23,072 bases of DNA from Sphingobacterium sp. UBA5670 (GTDB lineage: Bacteria; Bacteroidota; Bacteroidia; Sphingobacteriales; Sphingobacteriaceae): the NCBI RefSeq assembly GCF_002420705.1, contig NZ_DIIM01000024.1:1-23072 (forward strand), read 5' to 3'. A program made the translations under genes and the position numbers. A model generated the notes under the pieces. It did no database searches, was not told the DNA's origin, and worked only from the letters and a program-made list of their open reading frames with translations. How positions within the stretch are numbered: position 1 is the first letter of the stretch; each line of letters begins with the position of its first letter. Below, in pieces: positions 14,689 to 22,926 of the stretch.

Positions 14689-14991
14689 AACCCCAATTTT
14701 AAACCCCTCGAATTCGAGGGGTTTAGAAAACAAGCTGGTCTCAATAGTTTTGTGATGACTCCCAAACGCTGGATAGAAAATACCAACGCAATTGGTATAG
14801 TTTCTAAAGCTGGAAGATTCGGGGGGACTTTTGCTCATAAAGACATAGCACTAGAATTCGCTTCCTGGATTTCAATCGAGTTTAAACTTTATATAATAAA
14901 GGAGTTTCAACGGCTTATGCAATTAAATAGAGTTGCTATGACACAAATGAAGTCGCTCGTAGAAAATAAATCCGTTAAAAAATTGAAATAG
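14689..14991 (+). pseudogene. KilA-N gene fragment with in-frame internal deletion (copy 3 of 3)
   Basis: Bases 14689-14912 match 369-592 of the first KilA-N gene with five mismatches in 224. Then 333 bp (593-925, exactly 111 codons) are missing, and 14913-14991 match 926-1004 less closely. The joint falls where both sides encode Arg-Leu (QRL and ERL), giving an open frame through FQRLMQLNRVAMTQMKSLVE to TAG. The first 63 codons of the domain are lost; the frame is open upstream as far as 14503 but that part (14503-14688) is unrelated and overlaps the cupin gene. A functional product is unlikely, although a short KilA-N core fused to the C-terminal tail could be made. Confidence 0.9.
14701..14724. 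repeat. Perfect 24-bp palindrome inside KilA-N copy 3
   Basis: AAACCCCTCGAA is followed at once by its exact reverse complement TTCGAGGGGTTT, centred on an EcoRI-like GAATTC. The matching sites in copy 1 (381-404) and copy 2 (4783-4806) are imperfect palindromes. It lies within coding sequence for KPLEFEGF. Confidence 0.95.
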
Positions 14992-15044
14992 AAAATCACA
15001 CGTATTTTTAGAGAAAGTTTCTACAATTGTTTCTTCCGTTCCTA

Positions 15045-16049
15045 TCACATAATAATACGATGTGGATTAATGGTCTGCACAGGTTTAGAGTCTCCCCACA
15101 TAGCCCTTATCTCATTTTCAATATCTTGACACATCCGAGAAATAGGGATGTCATTCGGGCTGCCTTCAAAAGGATTTTCAGTACTCTCTCCTACTTGGTC
15201 TAATGACGTGTAGACCCAGGATATAATCATGCTGAAAGGTATGACAAGCCACACCATATGGCCCTTCATCAATCCAGTTACAAATTCATTGAATGCATTA
15301 AACTCCTTTAACATAGCAAAAGGTAACAAAAAACAAAAAAGCCAGACAAATATCCGATTGACAGTTGCATATTGCCTTGGATAAGGAAAATTTTTTATTT
15401 TTTCACTTCTCGCTTGTAGGGTAGAAAATTCACGCAAATATTTATGCAGTTCGAAAAAGCGGGCATTGTCAAGCTCACCAGTATCAGACAAACTTACCAG
15501 TGCGGTGCTCTGCAAACTCATCAGTTGTATCAGCGGATTACTGGCGGAAATCACTTTTTCAATTTCATCATCACTAATATATTTTTGTAGTACTGTTGAC
15601 AATGCTATTTCCCGCTCTGGAATCGTGTAGAAGTTAGCATATTCGCGATTATAAGACTTATCAATATTTTCCCAGGCCCGCTTGGAACGTAATTCATACC
15701 GCAGTACTGTGAGCCATGCCAAATTGCGAGATGCAATCTCATGTGCCCTATCGCTGTCTTTAATAAAATCGCGACACATCATTGCCCAAGCCCTGCTCAT
15801 GCCAATCTTTAGCGCCCAGATGTCACGTGCCTCCCAGGTCCTGTTATACGTCTGCTGGTTTTTAAAACCAACAACAAAGGCTGTTGCTGTTCCTAAAAAG
15901 GCAACTATGGGCCAGGGTACTACTAGCCAGTGAAGGGCCAATAATTCATATAACAAAACAGGGACAATACTGATCAAGAGCAACAGAAACAAATTTCGTC
16001 GCGTCCAGAAAATAAATTCGGTTATTTTATAGGTTTTTCCAATGTACAT
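15045..16049 (-). CDS. Bestrophin family ion channel (bacterial, UPF0187)
   Basis: The 334-residue protein has the bestrophin order: KITEFIFWTRRNLFLLLLIS with the first membrane helix, VPWPIVAFLGTATAFVVGFK with the second, then NQQTYNRTWEARDIWALKIG, the family signature. A long cytosolic helical region follows, then FVWLFCFLLPFAMLKEF and MVWLVIPFSMIISWVYTSLD helices and the closing DQVGESTENPFEGSPNDIPI acidic segment. Bacterial bestrophins form pentameric channels in the inner membrane; the characterised Klebsiella homologue conducts cations, while animal ones pass chloride. The gene starts 30 bp after the end of the sigma-54 activator on the same strand, so the two are probably cotranscribed. 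Confidence 0.92.
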   Translation of the reverse strand: MYIGKTYKITEFIFWTRRNLFLLLLISIVPVLLYELLALHWLVVPWPIVAFLGTATAFVVGFKNQQTYNRTWEARDIWALKIGMSRAWAMMCRDFIKDSDRAHEIASRNLAWLTVLRYELRSKRAWENIDKSYNREYANFYTIPEREIALSTVLQKYISDDEIEKVISASNPLIQLMSLQSTALVSLSDTGELDNARFFELHKYLREFSTLQARSEKIKNFPYPRQYATVNRIFVWLFCFLLPFAMLKEFNAFNEFVTGLMKGHMVWLVIPFSMIISWVYTSLDQVGESTENPFEGSPNDIPISRMCQDIENEIRAMWGDSKPVQTINPHRIIM

Positions 16050-16079
16050 CGTTCAATATCTTATAAAAATGAGCATCAA

Positions 16080-18713
16080 TCAGGTAAAATATTCGCTCTT
16101 GCGGATATGCAGTTTTTTGATTTTTGAATGTAGGGTATTGCCTGGAATCTGTAGAATTTCCGATGCGCTTCCCGGACCCGAAATCTTACCGGCACAACGC
16201 TTTAAAACCTGGATAATATAATTGCGTTCCAATTCATCAAGTGAATAATTTAAATACTGCAGCTCATCCTGTCCGGATTCGGCATGCACCTGAGGAAGGT
16301 AAACATAGTCAATCTCTGCTGTTGTGGTCAAAAGAATGGTCCTTTCAATCAAATGTTCGAGCTCGCGTACATTTCCGGGCCAGCTATAGCTACGCAATTG
16401 CTGAATTACTTTTGATCCTATTTTCTTTATTTTACGCCCCGTATTGCGACTATATTTTTGCATAAAAAAGTCGGTAAGCTGGGGGATATCTTCGAGACGT
16501 TCACGTAGTGGGGGCAGCTGTATCGGGAATACATTGAGCCGAAAATATAGGTCAGCGCGAAAACGTCCTGCTTTTACTTCTTCTTCCAGGTTACGATTGG
16601 TCGCCGCGATAAGTCGAACATCAATTTTGATGGTCTGTTGCCCGCCGATCCTTTCCAGTTCACGTTCCTGAATAATCCGCAACAATTTTGATTGCGCTTC
16701 CAAGGGAAGTTCGCCAATCTCATCCAAAAAAAGTGTGCTTTGGTGTGCCAGTTCAAATTTACCGATACGGCGCTCCACAGCGCCTGTAAATGCGCCTTTT
16801 TCGTGTCCAAATAATTCGCTTTCGATCAGATGGGCTGGTAAAGCTGCGCAATTTACTTTCACCATGACTTTATCTTTTCGATCTGAGGATGTATGTATAC
16901 CTCTGGCGACCAGTTCTTTGCCAGTTCCTGTTTCACCAGTAATCAAAACGGTGGTTCCTGTACTTGAAACCAGCGACATCAGGTGATACACGTGCTGCAT
17001 AGCCTCTCCACTACCAATTATTTCAGAAAAACTGTAAATCGTTTTGATTTGCTCTTTTAGGTAATCATTTTCTATTTCCAGATTCTTTTTATAGGCCAAT
17101 AGTTGTTCATTTGCACGGAGATTATCAATGGCAATTGATATCTGTGAACAAATACCCTTAATAAGCATCTTATTGAGCTGATCGGCCAGCAACCATATCG
17201 TACCAATATTTTTGTCACCGATCCGCAAAGGCAGGCCATACATATTCCTTAGCCCCGTGGTCTTCCATAATCGGGCATAATCGTTTCCTTTTTTAATTTC
17301 CTCCTCAACATTGAACACAAGGCCGTCCTTGCTGGCCAATACTTGCGCGGTATATAGTTCATCGATTGTAATAAGATTACTTGCCAATTTATCAAAATCG
17401 GTTTTTGCACTGGCAAACAATGCGGTATCATACATAAAGGGAGATAAGTGGATACCATCAGCTTCGATCACACGGATCATCGACAATCTTGTAGACAGGA
17501 TTTTATCCAAAACCCGACTAATAGCCCATTGAAGATCCTGCTTCGTCCTCAGTTGGGTAATATCATTGCTGAAATCCAATAAAAAGGATTGCTCCTGCTG
17601 CTTTTTGACTAGCTGTTCGTTAGCCACCGTATTGGAAATAGCCGTGGAGATCTGCGCACATATGCCCTGGAGTAAAGGGATATTGATTTCGGCGGTCTCT
17701 AATAACAACAGGCCTAAATTGGTTTCACCATTCCGCAACCGTATCCCAGTAAATGTCATTATTCCCAATGATTTCCAATAATGGAGATAACCGGAGGAAA
17801 TACCACGCTGCACCTCCCGGTCGACGTCGAATAACAATGGAATAGTACTCGTTAAAATACGATTCTGTAATCCATCATTAAGCGGCAGTTGTTGAAACCA
17901 ATCCACTTTGACTTTCGGTACAGGATGTGTTCCAAAATCATAAATGTAGGGCTCTGTAAGTGATTTCGTATCGCCACAGATTCGCCGAATAACAAAACTT
18001 CCCGTCGGGCTAAGTTGCTTCAATATGTCCCGAACGGTGTCCGTTAATTCTTCCTTTGTGCGAACAGCGGCCATTCGGCTACTGAATTCGAGCAGAAAAG
18101 TCTTCTCTTTTTCCCTTTTAAGCAGCTCTTCGTTTTTTACAATATTGGAGACTGCACTCGATATCTGGGGTATAATACCAACAATGACATCTCTGAAATT
18201 CTGGCTAAAGCCATTTATTTTATCGGTGTAAATGTGAAGGAATCCAATAGCATGTCCCTCTCGCATCAGTTTAGCCATTAAAATTTCCCGTACACCTCTT
18301 TCATAATTAACGCTCAGAAATTTTGGGCTTCCCGGATCGTCCATTATATCGGATATCACAAATGAAACTGGCTCGGCAGAATCCAACACAGTACGAATAA
18401 ATGGTCCATTAAGGGGAAAACGAGCTTTTATCATTTCCTCATAACGTGGATGATCCCGAATCGGAGAGCCGTCATTGTCAAGAAGAAAGGGACTGTAGGT
18501 ATCGTCCTTGTAATCGATGGTGGTAACAATGGTATGGGTAATAAAATATAGACCTTTTATACCTTCCTTAAAAAGCCGAATTAGATCGTTTTTGTCCCGA
18601 ACCTTAGTTAGATCATTGCCTAATGCCAGTAGGATCTCTCGCTCTTTTTGGTAATATGCGATGCTCTCCAAGGAGACATCATCTTTAGGACTGGTGGTTT
18701 TATTTGCTTTCAT
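16080..18713 (-). CDS. Sigma-54-dependent transcriptional activator with three GAF domains
   Basis: The 877-residue protein has three consecutive GAF-type sensory domains (about residues 20-195, 205-365 and 375-540), each followed by a similar linker such as NEQLVKKQQEQSFLLDF. The AAA+ domain has Walker A GETGTGKE (593-600), the sigma-54 contact loop GAFTGA (640-645), Walker B TLFLDEIGE (660-668) and the RADLYFRLNVFPIQLPPLRE segment with arginine fingers near 719-737. A Fis-type HTH ends the protein (GSASEILQIPGNTLHSKIKK). All catalytic motifs are intact, so it should remodel RpoN holoenzyme. No receiver domain is present; signals must act through the GAF domains. The bestrophin gene follows by 30 bp. 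No sigma-54 promoter was found in this window. Confidence 0.93.
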   Translation of the reverse strand: MKANKTTSPKDDVSLESIAYYQKEREILLALGNDLTKVRDKNDLIRLFKEGIKGLYFITHTIVTTIDYKDDTYSPFLLDNDGSPIRDHPRYEEMIKARFPLNGPFIRTVLDSAEPVSFVISDIMDDPGSPKFLSVNYERGVREILMAKLMREGHAIGFLHIYTDKINGFSQNFRDVIVGIIPQISSAVSNIVKNEELLKREKEKTFLLEFSSRMAAVRTKEELTDTVRDILKQLSPTGSFVIRRICGDTKSLTEPYIYDFGTHPVPKVKVDWFQQLPLNDGLQNRILTSTIPLLFDVDREVQRGISSGYLHYWKSLGIMTFTGIRLRNGETNLGLLLLETAEINIPLLQGICAQISTAISNTVANEQLVKKQQEQSFLLDFSNDITQLRTKQDLQWAISRVLDKILSTRLSMIRVIEADGIHLSPFMYDTALFASAKTDFDKLASNLITIDELYTAQVLASKDGLVFNVEEEIKKGNDYARLWKTTGLRNMYGLPLRIGDKNIGTIWLLADQLNKMLIKGICSQISIAIDNLRANEQLLAYKKNLEIENDYLKEQIKTIYSFSEIIGSGEAMQHVYHLMSLVSSTGTTVLITGETGTGKELVARGIHTSSDRKDKVMVKVNCAALPAHLIESELFGHEKGAFTGAVERRIGKFELAHQSTLFLDEIGELPLEAQSKLLRIIQERELERIGGQQTIKIDVRLIAATNRNLEEEVKAGRFRADLYFRLNVFPIQLPPLRERLEDIPQLTDFFMQKYSRNTGRKIKKIGSKVIQQLRSYSWPGNVRELEHLIERTILLTTTAEIDYVYLPQVHAESGQDELQYLNYSLDELERNYIIQVLKRCAGKISGPGSASEILQIPGNTLHSKIKKLHIRKSEYFT

Positions 18714-18803
18714 TTTATACAGAACTGTAGTAGCAGTATCCTAATCATGTTTACTGATGCGTTGATATTTTGGCTATAGTTCGAATATACGCAATCTGTT
18801 TAA

Positions 18804-19475
18804 TCATTTTATCCACTTAAAATAAATGGACAAGGGCATTAGAAATAATACAAGCGGCACAATAACTGAAAAGCTGGTGCCCAGACAGTTTATAAAACCA
18901 TTGTATCGTCGATGTGATATACCTAAGGAAGTGAAAGCACTAGTAAAACCATGCAAGAGATGCCAAAACAGGGAGACACAACCAAATAAATAAACCAATA
19001 CTTCCAGTGGATTGCTAAACTTCTCCAGCATCAGATCATAAAGTGGCAGTTCCTCGTCATTACGAAACTGATGAATACGATTTGGTATCCAAAAGTTGGA
19101 CGTATGTATGACTAAAAACAGCAGCAAAAGAGTTCCCAACAAGGTCATACTCTTGCTATACCATTTTATTTTGGGAGTGGCCAATGGATAAGCATATTGA
19201 ATAGGACGCGCGTCCCTATTTTTTTTCCATAAAAGAAGCCCTTGCACAATATGGAGGACAAATCCAACAATAAGAACGATTTCCAAGGTCCTGATCACGG
19301 GATTTGTGGCCATAAAATGTGCTCCAATTGTAAACGTTGCTCCGCCATCGTTGTAAAATATGAGGGCATTGACCGACATATGCACCAGCAAAAAACTGAT
19401 GAGGAACAATCCGCTCAATGCCATTGTAAATTTTCGGCCCAAAGAGCTCGTAAAAGTTGTATAGAAACTCTTCAT
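18804..19475 (-). CDS. sdhC: Succinate dehydrogenase cytochrome b subunit, stand-alone
   Basis: The start chosen is ATG 19475 (MKSFYTTFTSSLGRKFTMAL); the longer frame adds residues unlike the family. GRKFTMALSGLFLISFLLVH is the conserved beginning of the di-haem b558-type subunit of Bacteroidetes and Epsilonproteobacteria, with five hydrophobic helices in 223 residues. Histidines in LLVHMSVN, FVLHIVQG, LVIHTSNFW and FWHLLHG are candidates for haem ligands. In the complex it anchors the flavoprotein and iron-sulfur subunits in the inner membrane and passes electrons to or from menaquinone. Neither sdhA nor sdhB is adjacent: the next genes are a sigma-54 activator and an NAD(P)-binding protein. 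It is therefore an orphan or a duplicate subunit. It appears intact. Confidence 0.85.
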   Translation of the reverse strand: MKSFYTTFTSSLGRKFTMALSGLFLISFLLVHMSVNALIFYNDGGATFTIGAHFMATNPVIRTLEIVLIVGFVLHIVQGLLLWKKNRDARPIQYAYPLATPKIKWYSKSMTLLGTLLLLFLVIHTSNFWIPNRIHQFRNDEELPLYDLMLEKFSNPLEVLVYLFGCVSLFWHLLHGFTSAFTSLGISHRRYNGFINCLGTSFSVIVPLVLFLMPLSIYFKWIK

Positions 19476-19503
19476 CGTATAATATTTAAAAATATCATTC
19501 AAA

Positions 19504-19530
19504 ATCCAAGAGCACACGGTACTCTTGGAT
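19504..19530 (-). terminator. Hairpin between the SDR gene and sdhC
   Basis: ATCCAAGAG at 19504-19512 pairs perfectly with CTCTTGGAT at 19522-19530 (9-bp stem, 9-nt loop). On the minus strand it is followed by TTTTGAATG, a short T-run, 10 bp past the end of the preceding gene. It should separate the SDR gene from sdhC, at least partly. Confidence 0.7.
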
Positions 19531-19540
19531 CAGATCTTGT

Positions 19541-20293
19541 TTATTTATTAGCGCTTAGGCAAAACCATTCTTCAAAGGTGAGTTTACCTAATTTTGCTCC
19601 TGCAGCAGGTATTAACGTAAATTCTTCCAAAGGTGAACCAAAATATAAAGCTTCGCTACTACCCACAACTTTCTTGGGGTTTTCTATTTTGGCTAAATAT
19701 TGTCTCACTAAGTCTGCCAACTCAAATTGTTCAGGTCCACCAATTTCCACCATTCCATTGATTGGCTGGCAAAGTGCAAACTCGACGACAAATGAAGAAA
19801 CATCTTCAGCTGCAATAGGTTGTATTTTAGCGTTAGACAAATTGATCACATCCCCATCCTGTGCAGACGCAACGATACCACCGAGAAACTCTAAAAATTG
19901 TGTCGAATGGATAATCGTATATGGAATACCTGATCTGACAATAAGATCTTCCTGTACTTGCTTTGCCCTAAAATAGCCACTTGCCTGGAGACGGCTTGTC
20001 CCGACGACAGACAGTGCAATATGATGCTTTACTCCGGCATTAATTTCTGCTGCTAGTAGATTTTTTCCGGACGTCTCAAAAAATTCCATCACATCTTTAT
20101 CGGCAAATGACGGTGAATTGGCCAAATCAATCACAACTTCCGCTCCGTTAACAGCTTCTGCCAGCCCCTCACCTGTAATGGTATTTATACCCGTGTTTGG
20201 TGATGCTGCAATTACTTCATGCCCCAAAGCCCTTAACTTAGCGACAGTTTTTGTTCCGATCAATCCAGTGCCTCCAATGACTAAAATCTTCAT
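19541..20293 (-). CDS. NAD(P)-binding protein, SDR/NmrA-like
   Basis: The start is ATG 20293 (MKILVIGGTGLIGTKTVAKL); an extension to 20317 is possible but unlike the family. Residues 3-13 are the Rossmann strand and GGTGLIG dinucleotide loop. VVIDLANSP, HHIALSVVG, YFRAKQVQEDLI with a YxxxK-like pair, and PYTIIHSTQFLEF follow, as in atypical short-chain dehydrogenases of the NmrA/SDR5 kind. At 250 residues the length is normal. The substrate is not predictable; relatives act as quinone reductases, isoflavone-reductase-like enzymes or redox sensors. It is 130 bp after an AhpD-like gene on the same strand and may be cotranscribed with it. Confidence 0.85.
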   Translation of the reverse strand: MKILVIGGTGLIGTKTVAKLRALGHEVIAASPNTGINTITGEGLAEAVNGAEVVIDLANSPSFADKDVMEFFETSGKNLLAAEINAGVKHHIALSVVGTSRLQASGYFRAKQVQEDLIVRSGIPYTIIHSTQFLEFLGGIVASAQDGDVINLSNAKIQPIAAEDVSSFVVEFALCQPINGMVEIGGPEQFELADLVRQYLAKIENPKKVVGSSEALYFGSPLEEFTLIPAAGAKLGKLTFEEWFCLSANK

Positions 20294-20422
20294 GTTTTTA
20301 AACTTAAAATTTATCAAATATTTGTATTATGTTTCTCCTTTTTCATGAGCCAAAAGCTAACTTTTAATGAGCGGCTAACTAAGTATTGGATCGTTAAAAA
20401 GTGGTTATAACCTTAATTCATC

Positions 20423-20875
20423 TTAAGCGAAACCACCACCAACTTGAAGATGGCTGCTAAGCGCAATTCTGTTCCAGGCATTTATTGTGACTACCGCTAT
20501 AACAATCTGTGCGATCTGGTTCTCTGTAAAATACTTAAGTGCATTGCTATAGGTGTTATCGGTAAGACCTTGTTGATGAATTAGGGTAACTTCCTCCGCA
20601 ATAGACAACACACTCCTCTCTTCATCAGAGAATATTGATCCAGCTTCACGCCAAGCATTTAGTAAAAAAATACGCTGGTCAGTTTCGCCATTTTTTAAAG
20701 CATCTCTAGTATGCATGTCTATACAATAAGCACAGCCATTAATTTGTGATGCCCTTATTTTAATAAGTTCTTTTAAAGATTTAGAAATATCTACTTTAGA
20801 AAGGTAGGTTTCAAGTCCCATCATTGCTTTTAAAGCTTCCGGTTCTGCTGAGTTAATATTAATTCTTTTTTGCAT
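20423..20875 (-). CDS. Carboxymuconolactone decarboxylase / AhpD-like protein
   Basis: The 150-residue protein carries the AhpD-type active site NGCAYCIDMHTRDALKNGET, with C48, C51 and H55. An upstream ELIKIRASQI helix and a downstream LLNAWREAGSIFSDEE region fit the same fold. The CxxC and His support alkylhydroperoxidase or thiol-dependent reductase activity in the cytosol; this is the AhpD-core subgroup often seen next to SDR or flavin reductases and Rrf2- or LysR-type regulators. It precedes the SDR/NmrA-like gene, so the pair probably deals with electrophiles or peroxides. It is intact, starts at ATG 20875 and has a possible stem in its leader (20897-20919). Confidence 0.88.
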   Translation of the reverse strand: MQKRININSAEPEALKAMMGLETYLSKVDISKSLKELIKIRASQINGCAYCIDMHTRDALKNGETDQRIFLLNAWREAGSIFSDEERSVLSIAEEVTLIHQQGLTDNTYSNALKYFTENQIAQIVIAVVTINAWNRIALSSHLQVGGGFA

Positions 20876-21239
20876 TATTTTGTTTTTGTTAAATGAACAG
20901 TTCTTGTTTTTAAGGACTGTATCAACAGAGGGGCCAAAATAACCATATCTCTAAAAATCAAGTGATTATAAATTAAAGCTAGTTTAAATATTCATCATAT
21001 AAAGTGATATTACCTAATTAATCACTGTATTTAATGATCCAACATGGAGGGTTTAAGAAATAGAAATAAATGCCTATGCCCTTAACAATCGCAAAAAGGT
21101 TCACCCAAGGCCATAGAAACTATTTTTCCAAAAACAAAGATCCAGCTGTGCATCGTTCACTAGATAAGAACAAACATGCCATATAACTGAAAAAGATAAG
21201 AAGCTTGTAATTGATTCGGGATATCAGCGGAAAGTCTTG
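20876..21239. other. Intergenic region upstream of the AhpD-like gene
   Basis: About 364 bp without a credible gene. An imperfect stem (ACAGTTCTT with AAGGACTGT) is in the leader of the AhpD-like gene. On the minus strand TTATTTTG, near 20940, is a 7-of-8 match to the -7 box and could be its promoter. GTGAT and ATCAC flank an AT-rich core near 21004-21025, a possible but weak operator. No terminator for the serine hydrolase gene is obvious. Confidence 0.4.
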
Positions 21240-22661
21240 TTATAAACAATTTTCAAATATCGAAAATCCGACAGTAGTCACATCCGAGGCGGCATTAGAC
21301 AGAATAATAATTGCTTTTTTGGATTTATCATCAAAGGCAACAAATGACCTAAATCCACCTGTACCTCCAGAATGATGAAATATCGTCTTGCTTCCTGCTT
21401 TTTTAACACGCCAGCCCAATGCCATAATTTGATCGTCGTTTTCAAAAGTGATCTGATGAGTCAAAAGAATGGCTTTTTGCAGTTTATTTTTTGATCCTAA
21501 CTGTGCCCTCATAAAAATAATCATATCGTCCAATGTAGATCTTATGGCACCAGATCCTGCCAAAGATTCTAAGTGCCAACACGACGTTGGCCTTCCTTTT
21601 TCATTGTATCCTTGTACAAGCCCGGCATCTTCTAGTGAAGTATTTTTCATTTCCAAGGGCAAGCAAATATTGTCAATGACCAATTGTCCAAAACTTTTGT
21701 TATTATGGCGTTCTAATGCTACACCTAATACACCCGCGCCTAAATTTGAATAAGAAAACTTCATTCCGGTCTGAGAAGAAACTTTATACTTTTTCAGAAA
21801 ATGGAAGAGTGAATCAACCTTATAATGACTATATGGATCTGCAAGAACGGCATTAGTTGTAAAAATATTATCCGGGAGCCGAGGAAATCCAGCCGTATGA
21901 TTTGATAATTGCACAAGTGTGATTGGATGACCATGCCATGCTAAACGAGGAATAGAATCGGGCAGATATTTACTGATCGGATCCGCTAATTGCATATTGC
22001 CATCAACGACTTCTTTTGCCAATAAAAGTGAGGTGAAAATTTTTGTAACCGAACCAATCTCAAAAATACTTTTGGAAGCGTCTGGAAGTTGCTTGCTTGA
22101 CTTAGCTATAGTCCCATAACTATATTTTCTTTGCCGCTTTCCATCAATTACCGCTAACATGATACCTGCGGTAACACCCTTTTGCATGTAGGGCCTGACG
22201 AATTTTTCCACCAGCAAATCGATGGAGTCATTTAATGGATTATCGCTCCCCACGTTGAAATTCTTATCTTCCATTAAAAATGGTAGTTCCTTAAAATTCA
22301 TCCTTAGGACCTGTTTCTCATTATCCAGCAGAACAGAAAATAATTGTTCGGAGTTTTCAAATTGAATGGTATAATTATATCCGCCGGTAGTCGAATCAAC
22401 AAAAGAAAAATGTTGCATTATTCCCACATTTGCCACAAACTTCCGCATTCCCAGCGAAAACTTTTCTTTTGAAATTTTAGATTGGTAGGTGGCAGATGAT
22501 CGCCCGTAAATCTCGTCTGATTTCTTTTCATTAAAAAGTCTTTTAAACTCCCTCAGAAAATAATCGTAATCGGCACGAGTAGTCTGAGCAGGTAAATACT
22601 GTACTGAGAACAGCAATAAAACAAGGAAACTGTAAAATCTATAATTAGGTTTAATTTTCAT
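21240..22661 (-). CDS. Secreted serine hydrolase of the beta-lactamase / penicillin-binding fold
   Basis: The start chosen is ATG 22661 (MKIKPNYRFYSFLVLLLFSV), which gives a normal signal peptide with cleavage after LPAQ; an upstream ATG adds eight residues before it. Residues 30-125 form a separate N-terminal domain resembling DUF3887. The catalytic domain (about 145-470) has SVTK at 204-207 (nucleophile Ser and Lys), YSN at 304-306 and HSGGTGG from 430 in place of the KTG box, the pattern of class C-like Beta-lactamase domain proteins (PF00144). Such proteins are mostly D-aminopeptidases, esterases or PBP4-like hydrolases; true antibiotic resistance is not implied. At 473 residues it is intact. 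It stands alone, and its leader contains overlapping hairpins (22732-22761). Confidence 0.9.
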   Translation of the reverse strand: MKIKPNYRFYSFLVLLLFSVQYLPAQTTRADYDYFLREFKRLFNEKKSDEIYGRSSATYQSKISKEKFSLGMRKFVANVGIMQHFSFVDSTTGGYNYTIQFENSEQLFSVLLDNEKQVLRMNFKELPFLMEDKNFNVGSDNPLNDSIDLLVEKFVRPYMQKGVTAGIMLAVIDGKRQRKYSYGTIAKSSKQLPDASKSIFEIGSVTKIFTSLLLAKEVVDGNMQLADPISKYLPDSIPRLAWHGHPITLVQLSNHTAGFPRLPDNIFTTNAVLADPYSHYKVDSLFHFLKKYKVSSQTGMKFSYSNLGAGVLGVALERHNNKSFGQLVIDNICLPLEMKNTSLEDAGLVQGYNEKGRPTSCWHLESLAGSGAIRSTLDDMIIFMRAQLGSKNKLQKAILLTHQITFENDDQIMALGWRVKKAGSKTIFHHSGGTGGFRSFVAFDDKSKKAIIILSNAASDVTTVGFSIFENCL

Positions 22662-22731
22662 TTTTATGTATTTGGGGCATGTCAAACAAATTAAATATAC
22701 GATATGTTTAAAGCATCTTCAAAATCGAATA

Positions 22732-22761
22732 GCTTACCCTGCCAAGGGAGTAAGCTTGGCA
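22732..22761 (-). promoter_or_regulatory. Overlapping, mutually exclusive hairpins upstream of the serine hydrolase
   Basis: GCTTAC (22732-22737) can pair with GTAAGC (22750-22755), with CCT/AGG extending the stem. TGCCAAG (22740-22746) can instead pair with CTTGGCA (22755-22761). The two structures share bases and exclude each other. A third hairpin, GACACC/GGTGTC, is at 22814-22834. They lie 70-170 bp before the serine hydrolase start, so they matter only if transcription begins further upstream. No known riboswitch is recognised. Confidence 0.3.
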
Positions 22762-22926
22762 TACATCCCCCCATCCCGTCCCAGACAATACCTTTTCGTA
22801 AAATAATGGTTTTGACACCCAAGCTTTAGGTGTCTGCGTAAGGTGGAGTAACTGATAACCAATTTTCCTAAGGTGTGAAACAAGTTACCCACCTATAAAA
22901 CCTTCCCCCAGCAATTGAGATCTTTT

